Positions 35,016 through 44,082 are shown, numbered from the stretch's first letter. The stretch: 64,000 nucleotides of DNA from Rhodococcus sp. B50 (GCF_013602415.1 NZ_WPAG02000002.1:3475480-3539479); one strand, 5' to 3'. The notes: generated from the sequence alone by a model not told the origin. Made by a program: numbers and translations.

Positions 35016-37499
35016 CTATTTCGACGAATTCGTGAGCGAGGCGGTGTAATCACCGACGATCTGCTCGGCGATCTCCCGTACCTTGACGTTGCGGTGCTGG
35101 GAGAAGGCGACGAGCTTCTCGAACGCGGTGTCGGCGTCGCACTTGAACGTGGCCATCATCAACCCGACCGCCTTGCTCATCGTCGACCGCGTCTCCAACG
35201 CCGTCTTCAACTGGTCGGATTCGCGTTCCCGCGCGGCAAGTAATTGCTCACGCAGCCAGGACAATTCGAGATTGACGCGGATACGGGCGACGAGCTCGCC
35301 GGGGTTGAACGGTTTGGTGATGTAGTCGTCGGCGCCGGTGCGCAGCCCACCGATCGTGGCCTCCGTGCCGGCCCGGGCGGTCAGGAGGATGACCGGCAGG
35401 CGAGACGTTGCCGGGTCCTTGCGGATCTCCTCGAGAAGCGCCACCCCGTCCCGGCCGGGCAGCATGATGTCGCTCAGGACGAGGTGTGGCGGTTGCGACC
35501 GGATTCGCTCGAGCGCGGCGTCGCTGTCCCCCACCGCATCCACGTGCCAGTTCTCACGACGCAGCAACTGCGTCAGGTAGTCGCGCATGTCCGCGTTGTC
35601 CTCGATCACGAGGATCTGCGGCAGCTCCTTCTCCTGCCCGGAAGATCCGGCCTCGGCGACGATGTCCCTGTCCCACTGGTGCGCTTCCCCGACGTACAGG
35701 GCACTCAGGTCCCCCGGGACGGTTCCGGCCGGGGATTCCGACACCGGACCGAGAACGCGGGGAACAGACACGGTGAAGGTACTGCCGCGCCCGAGCTCGC
35801 TGGACACGGTCACACTTCCGCCGAGTGCGTGGACCCAGTCCGAGACGAGGGACAGACCCAGCCCGATGCCCTCCTGACTGCGTCCTCCGACGCTCTCGAT
35901 GCGATGGAAGCGCTCGAAGATACGACCGAGTTCCGCCTCCGGAATACCGAGGCCGGTATCGGCGACCGTCAGGACCAGTCGATCGTCCTCGACGTCCAGA
36001 TCCAGATCGATCGACCCGGCCGGGGTGTACTTGACCGCGTTGGAGAGCAGGTTCAGGACGATGTGAGCCCACAGCTGGGGATCGAGCTGGGTCTGCTCGG
36101 CCGCAGCCTCGGCGATCCGGCTCCGCAGGTCCAGACCCGCACGGTGCGCCGCATCGGCGAACAGCTCCACACATTCGGCGGTGAGCGCCGCCGGATCGCT
36201 CGGTTTCAGGGATTTTCCCGACGGATCGGCTTCGGCACGCGTCACCTCGAGCAACGCGTCGACGAGTCGCCGCAACCGGACCGCAGCGCGCTGCGAGGCC
36301 TCCAGTGATTGCCGCTGCGCATCCGTCAGTGCCGGCGCCTCGTCGAGCACGCTCTGCAACGGACCGAGGAGCAGCGTCAACGGTGTGCGGAACTCGTGGC
36401 TGATCGACTCGAGGAACCGCGTCTTGGCGGCGTCCAGCGCAGCGAACGCATCGGCCCGGCGACGCTCGGCGTCCATCGCCGACGCATCGCGCAGCAGCCC
36501 CGAGATCTTGGTGACGACGAGTTCGACGAAGGTGGCGTAGGCGTCGTCGAACACCCGATACGGGCTCAGCCCCACCGCGAGAACACCGAGTGGGGCATCG
36601 TGTCCCGACGCTCTCAGCGGCGCGAGCAGGATGCTGTCGATCGGATGGTCGCCGAGAGCCCGCCGCTGGTCGAGCAGGTCCGGGGAGCGCTCGGCGATGT
36701 CGGAGACGACGATCGGCTCGAAGGCCGTGACGGCCTTCGACAGCAATCGATCCTCGTCCGGACCGAGCAGCGCGCCGGAAAAGCCGGGCTTCGTGCCGAT
36801 CGAGGCGAGCCGCTTCCAGTTCGATTGCGTATCTTCGGGATCCACCACGCGGGCGTCGAGGAAGAGCGCAGCCAGTGGAATGTCCTGCCGGCTCGGAGCG
36901 AGCGCGTCCAGCGCGTTCCGGCACGTGTCGATCACCGACATGCCCGAATCGGTGATCGCCACCGTACCCAGGCGGCTCAGAGCCTCCAGGCGACGCTCAC
37001 CGAGTACCCGTGAGGTCACGTCGGTGGTCGCGACGAAGACCCCCGCGACCTCGCCGGACTCGTCGCGGATCGGGCTGTAGGAGAAGGTCCAGTAGGTCTC
37101 CTCCTCGTAACCGTGACGCTGCATGAACAGCAGTTCTTCCTCAGCGAAGGTGGCGGTACCCGCCATCGCCCGCTCTACGCGGGCGCCCACCTCGTCCCAC
37201 ACCTCGTGCCAGCATTCCGGCGCCGGTTGCGCGACCGCCGCGGGGTACTTGTCGCCGAGGACGGGGATGATCGCGTCGTTGAAGATCTGCACCAGCTGCG
37301 GCCCCCACCACAGGAGCATCGGCACCTCGGACGGCAATACCGTCCGCACCGCCATGCGCAGTTCCGGCGGCCAGGACTCCACCGGCCCCAGTGGGGTGGC
37401 CGACCAGTCGGCCTTCCGGAACCGTTCCAGACTTTCTCCCGGCCCCGCGAACAGGCGTTCCGCCGACCACGTCTCGTCCGACTCGGCTGTCGCCCTCAT
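35016..37499 (-). CDS. Hybrid sensor histidine kinase with receiver and ANTAR output domain
   Basis: This 827-aa protein combines, in order, a PAS-like sensor (residues about 30-165, with WTFSYSPIRDESGEVAGVFV), a GAF domain (about 170-335), a dimerisation/phosphoacceptor helix with SISHEFRTPLTLLLGPL (about 355-425), an HATPase domain with NLLSNAVKYTPAGS and ADTGLGIPEAELGRIFERF (about 465-575), a receiver domain (about 625-740; phospho-Asp in VLSDIMLPGRDG, Lys in YITKPFNPGE), and a C-terminal ANTAR domain (SMSKAVGLM-like core, residues about 755-815, ending VREIAEQIV). No membrane segment is seen, so it senses a cytoplasmic signal. ANTAR domains bind paired RNA hairpins and prevent termination, so the output is probably RNA antitermination. 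The targets are unknown. Confidence 0.88.
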   Translation of the reverse strand: MRATAESDETWSAERLFAGPGESLERFRKADWSATPLGPVESWPPELRMAVRTVLPSEVPMLLWWGPQLVQIFNDAIIPVLGDKYPAAVAQPAPECWHEVWDEVGARVERAMAGTATFAEEELLFMQRHGYEEETYWTFSYSPIRDESGEVAGVFVATTDVTSRVLGERRLEALSRLGTVAITDSGMSVIDTCRNALDALAPSRQDIPLAALFLDARVVDPEDTQSNWKRLASIGTKPGFSGALLGPDEDRLLSKAVTAFEPIVVSDIAERSPDLLDQRRALGDHPIDSILLAPLRASGHDAPLGVLAVGLSPYRVFDDAYATFVELVVTKISGLLRDASAMDAERRRADAFAALDAAKTRFLESISHEFRTPLTLLLGPLQSVLDEAPALTDAQRQSLEASQRAAVRLRRLVDALLEVTRAEADPSGKSLKPSDPAALTAECVELFADAAHRAGLDLRSRIAEAAAEQTQLDPQLWAHIVLNLLSNAVKYTPAGSIDLDLDVEDDRLVLTVADTGLGIPEAELGRIFERFHRIESVGGRSQEGIGLGLSLVSDWVHALGGSVTVSSELGRGSTFTVSVPRVLGPVSESPAGTVPGDLSALYVGEAHQWDRDIVAEAGSSGQEKELPQILVIEDNADMRDYLTQLLRRENWHVDAVGDSDAALERIRSQPPHLVLSDIMLPGRDGVALLEEIRKDPATSRLPVILLTARAGTEATIGGLRTGADDYITKPFNPGELVARIRVNLELSWLREQLLAARERESDQLKTALETRSTMSKAVGLMMATFKCDADTAFEKLVAFSQHRNVKVREIAEQIVGDYTASLTNSSK

Positions 37500-37571
37500 G
37501 CCCCGTCACTCCCATCTCCGGTACTTCCCGCCGCCATTCTCCCCCGATACCGCGTAGGACGACGCCACAAA

Positions 37572-37587
37572 GAGGACATATGTCCTC
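37572..37587. promoter_or_regulatory. 16-bp perfect palindrome, candidate operator
   Basis: GAGGACATATGTCCTC lies between the divergent hybrid kinase (start 37499) and GerW-like gene (start 37718). No gene is seen in the rest of the 218-bp interval. Confidence 0.45.
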
Positions 37588-37717
37588 CTTCCCCATGGTT
37601 CGATCATCGGCGTCTGCGCGCACTGGCCGCGGGAGCCCCCCACGTCTGGTCTCCCTCACTCTCGTCGCCGACAATGGATTCGACCCGGCTTACACGACCG
37701 AGCAGGGAGGCACCGGG

Positions 37718-38062
37718 ATGAGCATCGCAGAACTCATGAGCACCGTTCGGGACACCGTGACCGCCGAACGGGTCTTCTCGAAGCCGTTCGAGAAGGACGG
37801 AGTCACGGTGATCACCGCCGCGGCGATCTCGGGAGGCGCCGGCGGCGGTGGCGGCTCGTCGGCGGAGGGCGAGAACGGCGAGGGTGGCGGCCTCGGCGTC
37901 GGAGCCCGGCCGGCCGGCGCCTACGTCATCAGGGACGGGAAGGTGTCGTGGCGACCGGCCGTCGACGTCAACAGAGTGGTGAGATCGATTGCGGGGGTGG
38001 TGATCACTTTCCTGATCACGCGCGCCATCGCCCAACGCAAGCAGGGCGGTAGGCGGCGATAA
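37718..38062 (+). CDS. GerW/YtfJ-like spore-protein family member
   Basis: The 114-aa protein has the Spore_YtfJ pattern: N-terminal helix (MSIAELMSTVRDTVTAERVFSKPFEKDGVTVITAAAI), a glycine-rich stretch (residues about 40-65) and RPAGAYVIRDGKVSWRPAVDVNR, then a membrane-like segment (SIAGVVITFLITRAIA) and a basic tail. In Bacillus the family acts in spore germination; non-sporulating actinobacteria carry homologues of unknown role. The ATG at 37718 follows AGGGAGG. It is divergent from the kinase-ANTAR gene and converges with the TerD-family gene. Confidence 0.78.
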   Translation: MSIAELMSTVRDTVTAERVFSKPFEKDGVTVITAAAISGGAGGGGGSSAEGENGEGGGLGVGARPAGAYVIRDGKVSWRPAVDVNRVVRSIAGVVITFLITRAIAQRKQGGRRR

Positions 38063-38066
38063 CTTT

Positions 38067-39353
38067 CTACTTCGGGCACGCCCCGCTGTAGCGGTCCAGA
38101 CCGAGACCGTTGTTACGCTTCTTGCTGCGACCGGTCGGACCGCCCTTCGGGGCGCGCACCCAGTTGCTCGACGAGTCCAGTCCCGGCATGCGTTCGCTCC
38201 CGAACCGGCTGTACCGGGTCTCCCCGTCCACGGTGAGCACGCCGTCCTGCACGTCGATGTGTGCGACGGTCGCCCAGTACGAATTCTTGCCGTTACCGAC
38301 GTACACGAGGATCTCGTCGGCATCGGGTCCGGGCAGACCGTCGCGCCCGGCGCGGCCGTATCGGATTGCCACACGCGGCTTTCCGAACTTGTCGATCGCG
38401 CCCGCGCCGTTGTCGATGCTCTGATAGATGTTGACCAGAAGGTCGCCGTTCTCGTTCGGCAGCACCCGAACCTGTTCGACCGCAGGCCTCTTCCCGTTTC
38501 CCGGGCCCTTGCTGTCGCCGTAGTGATGGATGTACGGCCACGTGTCGAGACTCCCACGATGACCGGGATCTCCGCTGATGACGACGTAATCGTTCGTGTG
38601 CTCGTTGCGGCAGTAGAAGTAGACGTCGAGATCTCCGCTGCCGTACTTCTTCACGTTGCCGTTGCGGTCGTATGTCGCTCCACGACCGTCCCATTCGAGT
38701 CCGACGGTGAGCACCCAGTTCGGATCGCCCTGGGACTTGCGCAGATCGATCCGAGCCGTCTGCGTGGGCGAATCCTTGGTGAGCGAGATCTGCACCTTCT
38801 CGAACGAGATCGGCTCCGATGCAGGGGAAGCCTTCGACGCAGGAGCGTTCACCACGGGCTCGTCCGAATCGTCGACGACGATCCCGTGATCGGAGGCGAA
38901 CGCCGCGAGTCCGTCCTGATAACCCTGACCGACGGCGTCGAGACGCCACCCGCTTCCGCGCCGGTACAGCGCGACCACCTGCAGGACGGTTTCGGTGGTC
39001 AGTCCGGGCGGGACGAACTCGAGCGCCTGACCCGGGCCACCGACCTCGACGCTGACACCCGGCACCTCACCGAAGGTGCGTCCTTGCGCTTCGGTGCTCG
39101 CGGCGACGAGCACCCGCTGAACATCCGACGGCACCGCGGTCAGGTCGACGGTGACGGAGGTGTCGGAGGTGAGGTGGACGCCCGGCGCCTTCGGGTTGTT
39201 GAAGAACACGAAGTCGTCGTCGTTGCGCACGCGGCCGTCGTCAGTGAGCAGGACGGCCATCAGGTCGACCACTCCGTCCACTGCGGAACCGAGCTTCACC
39301 TCGTATCGAAGATCGGTGAGATCCGTCTTCGATCCCTTCGCTACCTCGACCAT
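38067..39353 (-). CDS. TerD-family protein with a second C-terminal domain
   Basis: The N-terminal domain (residues 1 to about 165) is TerD-like: MVEVAKGSKTDL, LGSAVDGVVDLMAVLLTDDGRVRNDDDFVFFNNP, a calcium-site-type Asp cluster, and VALYRRGSGWRLDAVGQGY. A linker rich in Ala/Pro/Ser follows, then a second region (about 195-428) with FEKVQISLTKDSPTQTARIDLRK and DLDVYFYCRNEHTNDYVVISGDPGH that repeats TerD-like elements. TerD proteins are linked to tellurite, phage and stress phenotypes, but their biochemistry is unclear. The ATG at 39353 follows CAGGAGGAC. No other ter genes are nearby. It is divergent from the membrane-anchored hydrolase-like gene. Confidence 0.83.
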   Translation of the reverse strand: MVEVAKGSKTDLTDLRYEVKLGSAVDGVVDLMAVLLTDDGRVRNDDDFVFFNNPKAPGVHLTSDTSVTVDLTAVPSDVQRVLVAASTEAQGRTFGEVPGVSVEVGGPGQALEFVPPGLTTETVLQVVALYRRGSGWRLDAVGQGYQDGLAAFASDHGIVVDDSDEPVVNAPASKASPASEPISFEKVQISLTKDSPTQTARIDLRKSQGDPNWVLTVGLEWDGRGATYDRNGNVKKYGSGDLDVYFYCRNEHTNDYVVISGDPGHRGSLDTWPYIHHYGDSKGPGNGKRPAVEQVRVLPNENGDLLVNIYQSIDNGAGAIDKFGKPRVAIRYGRAGRDGLPGPDADEILVYVGNGKNSYWATVAHIDVQDGVLTVDGETRYSRFGSERMPGLDSSSNWVRAPKGGPTGRSKKRNNGLGLDRYSGACPK

Positions 39354-39457
39354 GCAGTCCTCCTGTCCGTGCGAGCGGCAACGAGAAGTCTTCCTCGTTC
39401 GCTCCTCCACCATCGCATCCTTTACATTCGAGGCAGTCGGCAACGGGAGTCCCGCGG

Positions 39458-41011
39458 ATGCGACAGGGACAGTGGAGGCGGTGGTGGCCGCTCGCGGCCG
39501 GAGCGGCGTTCGTCGTGCTGCTCGCCGCGGCGAACGTGATCCCGACCTGGCCCGGTTTGATCCATCTGATGGCCCTGCCGCCCCTGGACCAGTTCACCGA
39601 CCTGCGGGTTCTGATGTCGCGGGCGTCGTCGTGGCCGGCCTTCCTGGTCTTGTTCGCTCTGGTGGCCGTAGCCCGGGTCGTGCTCATGGCATGGCTCCTG
39701 GGCGGACTCGACGCCCGGCGGCTGCGCTTCGCGGCTCTGTTCTATGCGGTCGCGTTCGGGCCGGTGCTGGTGGCGGCGTGCGCCGACGCGGGGGCATTCG
39801 CCGTTCTGTATGCCCGGATGTTCTGGCCCGCCGTCGCCCTCATTGCGATGATGGCGCTCGTCCTCGGACCGGTCCCTTGGCAGGGCCGATTCCGGTTGCG
39901 GGAGGCCGGCGCACTGACGTGGCGTCGTGGGCTGCGGATCGAAGTGATGGTGCCGTATTGCGCAGTCGTCGCGACGCTGGGTGTAGTGGCAGACCGGCTT
40001 CCCACCCTCACGGTGCCGCTCGTACCGGTCTCGGCCCTCGCGACCGGCCTGGCGATCGCGATGATGGATCGTCCCTCCCTGCGCAGACCGAGGTCGGTCC
40101 TGGCCGCGTTCGTCGCGGTGCTCGTCGCCGTGTCGATAACGTTCGTCACGACCCACGAGTCCGACAGGCCCGAACCCGGCCCGCCGCAGCCGGGTTCGCT
40201 GATGATCCTGTCCGGGATCAACTCGGCCTCGGGACAGGGCAGGATCCACGCGACGGACGTCCACCGCCTCGGTTACGACTGCGAGCAGGTGTACTACTTC
40301 TCGTATGCCGGACCGGGCGTCGGACAGCCGCAGCACGACGCGACCTGCCCGATCCGCACGGGTGCGCCCTACGGGCCGAGCGACACCCAACGTCCGTTCG
40401 AAGAGCAGGTCGACCTGTTCGCGCAGCAGGCGTCCGCGCTTCCTCGCCCGCTGACGGTCGCGGCGCATTCGCACGCCGTATGGGTGGTGTGGGAAGCGGT
40501 CACAACCGGGCGGGTCGGCGCCGACGTGCTCCTGCTGATCGGACCGTTTCCGAGCACCCCGACCGGCTACCCTCCCCCACATGTGAACGAGCCGGGGCGG
40601 GTCGTGGGCGACCTGCTGCGCGCCGCCGTCCCCGTCACCGACCTGTTCCGCCTGCACTTCGATCCCGAGACCCCCGCGGCTCGGGGACTGCTCGGCACCG
40701 CGGGGGCGGCCGAATCCATTCTCGCCCGGCCTCTCCCTGTGGGAGTCCGGGCGACGACCCTCCCGTCGGTCACCGACCTACCCCTGGCGAGCGAGTGGCA
40801 CTTCGACGTCGAACGAAACGGATGCCCGGCCCGGACTGCCCACCCCAACCTTCCGTTGTCACCGGCCTTCGAGGACGCAGCCATCCGCTTCCTGAACAAT
40901 CGCCCTCCTCCGCCGTGCCCAGCATGGCGGGGGTGGGTCGCGGCGATCGCGCGACCGTTGGGGATGCCCACGGCAGCGGCCACGATGGACCGGTTCACGT
41001 ACAACCCCTGA
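39458..41011 (+). CDS. Membrane protein with C-terminal hydrolase-like domain
   Basis: The 517-aa protein is not recognised. Residues 1-230 hold six or seven membrane segments (for example PLAAGAAFVVLLAAANVI and PAVALIAMMALVLGPV). Residues about 245-517 form a soluble, probably extracellular domain with LMILSGINSASGQG, GYDCEQVYYFSYAGPG and LTVAAHSHAVWVVWEA. The last resembles an alpha/beta-hydrolase nucleophile elbow, with Ser338, but reads A-H-S-H-A instead of G-x-S-x-G. Four Cys in this domain could form disulfides. The ATG follows GGGAG. Membrane-anchored lipase or esterase is one possibility. Confidence 0.72.
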   Translation: MRQGQWRRWWPLAAGAAFVVLLAAANVIPTWPGLIHLMALPPLDQFTDLRVLMSRASSWPAFLVLFALVAVARVVLMAWLLGGLDARRLRFAALFYAVAFGPVLVAACADAGAFAVLYARMFWPAVALIAMMALVLGPVPWQGRFRLREAGALTWRRGLRIEVMVPYCAVVATLGVVADRLPTLTVPLVPVSALATGLAIAMMDRPSLRRPRSVLAAFVAVLVAVSITFVTTHESDRPEPGPPQPGSLMILSGINSASGQGRIHATDVHRLGYDCEQVYYFSYAGPGVGQPQHDATCPIRTGAPYGPSDTQRPFEEQVDLFAQQASALPRPLTVAAHSHAVWVVWEAVTTGRVGADVLLLIGPFPSTPTGYPPPHVNEPGRVVGDLLRAAVPVTDLFRLHFDPETPAARGLLGTAGAAESILARPLPVGVRATTLPSVTDLPLASEWHFDVERNGCPARTAHPNLPLSPAFEDAAIRFLNNRPPPPCPAWRGWVAAIARPLGMPTAAATMDRFTYNP

Positions 41012-41127
41012 CACCGGCGCCGAAGCGCGCAGAGCCGAACCGAATCGAACAGTCGGAGCGATTTGACGCCGAGTACGGCGTTGTGTGCGAGAACCCGCCC
41101 GAGAATCGACAACCACGTCGGTTTCGA

Positions 41128-41781
41128 TCACACCCGCTTCGGCGGGTCGGGACCGTCGAACCCGCGCGGCCCAGGAGCGTTGAGGTCGTAGCGAACTCCC
41201 ACCATCCGGATCACGAAGCACAGCGCCGCGGCACCGAGCGCCGCCGGCAGGGTCGCCACGTCGAGACTCTCGCAGACGACGAGGACGGTCGCCGCAACCA
41301 TCGCGGGGATGGCATAGAGCTCACTGTTCAACACGACCGGCACCCGACGGATCAGCACGTCGCGCAGCGTGCCGCCGCCGACGCCGGTGATCGTGCCGAG
41401 GATGATCGCCTGCACCGGACCGAGGCCGAAATCGAGTGCCTTGCCCGCTCCGGTGACGGCGAACAGGCTCAGACCGGCCGCGTCGAACATCGTGATGGGG
41501 GTGGCCAGTCGCTCCAGCTTGCGGGCGAAGAAGGCGAGGAGACTCCCCGCCGCGGCGACCGCGAGGTATCGCCAGTCGCTGAACGTCGCGGGTGGCAGGT
41601 CGTCGATGAGGATGTCGCGGATGATGCCGCCGCCCAGCGCGGTGATCATTCCGAGCGTCACGACGCCGACGATGTCGATGCGGGTGACGCGGACGGCGGT
41701 GAGCGCTCCGTTGAGGGCGAACGCGAACGTACCGAGCAGGTCGAGCACGAGCAGCGCCGTGCTCTGCGTGTTCACGTCCAC
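41128..41781 (-). CDS. TRIC/UPF0126-family membrane channel or transporter
   Basis: The 217-aa protein has seven membrane segments and the twofold repeat of this family: LDLLGTFAFALNGALTAVRVTRIDIVGVVTLGMITALGGGIIRDIL in the first half and MFDAAGLSLFAVTGAGKALDFGLGPVQAIILGTITGVGGGTLRDVL in the second. The paired GGGxxRD motifs are diagnostic. Bacterial members act as potassium-permeable trimeric channels or as glycine transporters. The GTG at 41781 follows GGAGG. It starts 17 bp after the M20 amidohydrolase stop on the same strand, so both are probably in one operon. Confidence 0.92.
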   Translation of the reverse strand: MDVNTQSTALLVLDLLGTFAFALNGALTAVRVTRIDIVGVVTLGMITALGGGIIRDILIDDLPPATFSDWRYLAVAAAGSLLAFFARKLERLATPITMFDAAGLSLFAVTGAGKALDFGLGPVQAIILGTITGVGGGTLRDVLIRRVPVVLNSELYAIPAMVAATVLVVCESLDVATLPAALGAAALCFVIRMVGVRYDLNAPGPRGFDGPDPPKRV

Positions 41782-41797
41782 GCGAGGCCTCCGCTCG

Positions 41798-43045
41798 TCA
41801 CGCGTCTTCCAGGAACGTTCGCGCAGCGACGACCAGCGCTGTCGTCCCGGTGTCGAGAGTCGGCTGGATCAACGGGGCGAACGTCGCCGAGTGGTTGACC
41901 GGTACATCGTCGGCGATGCGTCCTTCGATTTCGGCCTGCCGGTAGAGATCGGGATCGACGCCACCGATCCCCCAGTAGGTGTAAGGAATGCCGAGGGCAC
42001 GCGGGATGTCGCTGAAATCCTCGCTCGCCGTCTGCAGCGGAAGTTCGCCGGCGTCGTCCCCGAAGTGATCGGCAAACGCCGCAGCGACCTTCGCGGTGAC
42101 CACGGGGTCGTTGTCCGTCATCGGGTACTGGTCGAACAGTTCGAACTCGGGGGGTCGCGGCGAGCGGGACGCCTCGCACTCGGCGACGACGATCCGCTTC
42201 ACGGCGGCGAGAATCGAGCGGCGGGTGTTCTCGTCGTAGGTGCGGATGTTGAGCAGGATCGTCGCCTCGTCCGGGATGACGTTGCTCTTCGTCCCGGCCT
42301 GGACACTGCCGACGGTAAGCACCGCCGGCTCGCCGGGCTGTGTCTCGCGGGCGACGATCGTCTGCAGCCTGATGACGATCATGGCGGCGAGCACGACCGG
42401 GTCGACGGATGCCTGCGGCATCGACCCGTGCGCGCCTCGGCCGTGGACGGTGATGCGCATGCTGTCGGCGGCCGAGAGGGTCGGGCCGCTGCGCGTACCG
42501 ACGAGACCGGCGGGAAAGGCGAGCACGTGCTGGCACAGCGCCACGTCGACCTTCCCGGCGATCCGGGCGAGTCCGTCGTCCACCATGCGCCGCGCGCCGT
42601 CCGCGACCTCCTCCCCGGGCTGGAACACCGCGACGAGCCTGCCCCTCCACTGCTCGGTGGACCGGGCCAGCAGTTCCACCGCGCCGACCAGGCACGCGAC
42701 GTGCACGTCGTGCCCGCACGCGTGCATGACAGGAGTCTCGTTACCGTCCGCGTCCGTCGCCGTCGCCGCGCTGGCGTAGTGCAGACCTGTCTTCTCCCGG
42801 ACAGGCAGTGCGTCCATATCGGCGCGCAGCAGCACACCGGGGCCGTCCCCGTTCTGCAGAACGCCCACCACGCCCGTGCCGCCCACATCGGTGTGCACCT
42901 CGCACCCCGCGGCCTGCAATCGTGCGGCCACCTCGGCCGCGGTGCGCGTCTCCTGATGCGACAACTCCGGATGGGCGTGCAGGTCGCGGTAGAAGTTCTC
43001 CTGGTCCGCGCGGATCTCGTCCAGACCCTGCAGAGCAAGCGTCAT
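41798..43045 (-). CDS. M20-family amidohydrolase
   Basis: Members hydrolyse N-acyl amino acids, hippurate or peptides with a two-metal site. The 415-aa protein has FYRDLHAHPELSHQETRTA near residue 18, RADMDALPV near 75, the metal motif MHACGHDVHVACL near 107, FQPGEEVADGARRM near 140, VHGRGAHGSMP and TASEDFSDIPR at the dimerisation and metal-4 sites. All expected ligands are present. The ATG at 43045 follows GGGGAGA. It lies upstream of the TRIC gene on the same strand. The acyl-amino acid substrate cannot be read from sequence. Confidence 0.9.
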   Translation of the reverse strand: MTLALQGLDEIRADQENFYRDLHAHPELSHQETRTAAEVAARLQAAGCEVHTDVGGTGVVGVLQNGDGPGVLLRADMDALPVREKTGLHYASAATATDADGNETPVMHACGHDVHVACLVGAVELLARSTEQWRGRLVAVFQPGEEVADGARRMVDDGLARIAGKVDVALCQHVLAFPAGLVGTRSGPTLSAADSMRITVHGRGAHGSMPQASVDPVVLAAMIVIRLQTIVARETQPGEPAVLTVGSVQAGTKSNVIPDEATILLNIRTYDENTRRSILAAVKRIVVAECEASRSPRPPEFELFDQYPMTDNDPVVTAKVAAAFADHFGDDAGELPLQTASEDFSDIPRALGIPYTYWGIGGVDPDLYRQAEIEGRIADDVPVNHSATFAPLIQPTLDTGTTALVVAARTFLEDA

Positions 43046-43219
43046 GATGTCTCCCCGGTGGTCGGATCGGTAGTGCCACGGTCCGGATACCGCACCGGAC
43101 CGCGATCGACACCGGCGTGCAGTTTTCGTCGAGAAAATCGTGCAAGATCGACAGGACCTGCGCATCCGGTGGGAGTCCCGCTCACCCCGCGCCCCGGCAG
43201 GTCACATTTCCGCCGCGGG

Positions 43220-43225
43220 TAGGCT
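43220..43225 (+). promoter_or_regulatory. Candidate -10 box for leaderless wzm
   Basis: TAGGCT lies 8 nt before the GTG at 43234. Confidence 0.5.
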
Positions 43226-43233
43226 CGGGATCC

Positions 43234-44082
43234 GTGTCTGATGCCCTCACCGTCGACGATGAACCCATCGAGTCGTCCTCACGCTCGTTCCGGCGTGCGT
43301 TCCAGGATCTGCGCGAAGGCTTCAACCACCGCGAACTGTGGTTGCTGCTCGGCTGGCAGGACATCAAGCAGCGCTACCGCCGGTCGGTGCTCGGCCCGTT
43401 CTGGATCACGATCGCCACGGGTGTGTCGGCAATCGCGATGGGTGTGCTCTACGGCACGCTGTTCAACCTCGACGTCCCGGAGTTCCTGCCGTACGTCGCA
43501 CTCGGCTTCATCATCTGGAATCTGATCCAGGGGTCGATCCTCGAGGGCGCGGACGTGTTCATGTCCAACGAGGGCCTGATCAAACAGTTGCCCACCCCGC
43601 TGAGCGTGCACGTCTACCGGCTGGTGTGGCGGCAGATGATCCTGTTCGCGCACAATATCGTCATCTACATCGGCATCTTCATCGTCTTCCCACGTCAGCT
43701 GCATTGGACGGCGTTGGCGGCGATACCCGGCCTGGCCCTGATCGCGATCAACGCGGTGTGGGTGTCACTGGTGTTCGGCATCCTCGCAACCCGCTACCGC
43801 GACATCGCGCCACTGCTCGGCAGCATCGTCCAGCTGCTGTTCTTCATGACGCCGATCATCTGGACCGAGAAGACCCTCGAAGGCACCGGCAACGAGGACC
43901 GCGCGCGGATCGCCGAGCTCAACCCGCTGTACCACTTCCTCGACATCGTGCGGACCCCGCTCCTCGGCGGCGACCAGCAGCTCTACCACTGGGTCATCGT
44001 CCTGATCATCACCGTCGTCGGCTGGGGTGTGGCTTTGCTCGCGATGCGCAACTACCGGTCGCGCGTCGCCTACTGGGTCTGA
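43234..44082 (+). CDS. wzm: Galactan ABC transporter permease Wzm
   Basis: Wzm forms the membrane channel that with Wzt moves lipid-linked galactan across the membrane. The 282-aa protein has six membrane segments of the ABC-2 type after an amphipathic N-terminus (HRELWLLLGWQDIKQRYRRSVLGPFW near residue 38), then VLYGTLFNLDVPEFLPYVALGFIIWNLI, and LFFMTPIIWTEKTL near the end, which are family landmarks. The GTG at 43234 is preceded by TAGGCT and no ribosome binding site. In M. tuberculosis wzm follows glfT1 directly; here a 13.7-kb block lies between, and wzm has its own promoter. The 3' end overlaps the convergent GT-C gene by 13 bp. Confidence 0.93.
   Translation: MSDALTVDDEPIESSSRSFRRAFQDLREGFNHRELWLLLGWQDIKQRYRRSVLGPFWITIATGVSAIAMGVLYGTLFNLDVPEFLPYVALGFIIWNLIQGSILEGADVFMSNEGLIKQLPTPLSVHVYRLVWRQMILFAHNIVIYIGIFIVFPRQLHWTALAAIPGLALIAINAVWVSLVFGILATRYRDIAPLLGSIVQLLFFMTPIIWTEKTLEGTGNEDRARIAELNPLYHFLDIVRTPLLGGDQQLYHWVIVLIITVVGWGVALLAMRNYRSRVAYWV

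Noticed and set aside
39151..41898. A 915-codon plus-strand open frame
   Set aside because: Runs antisense or out of frame through the TerD, membrane hydrolase-like and TRIC genes; composition is that of a shadow frame.
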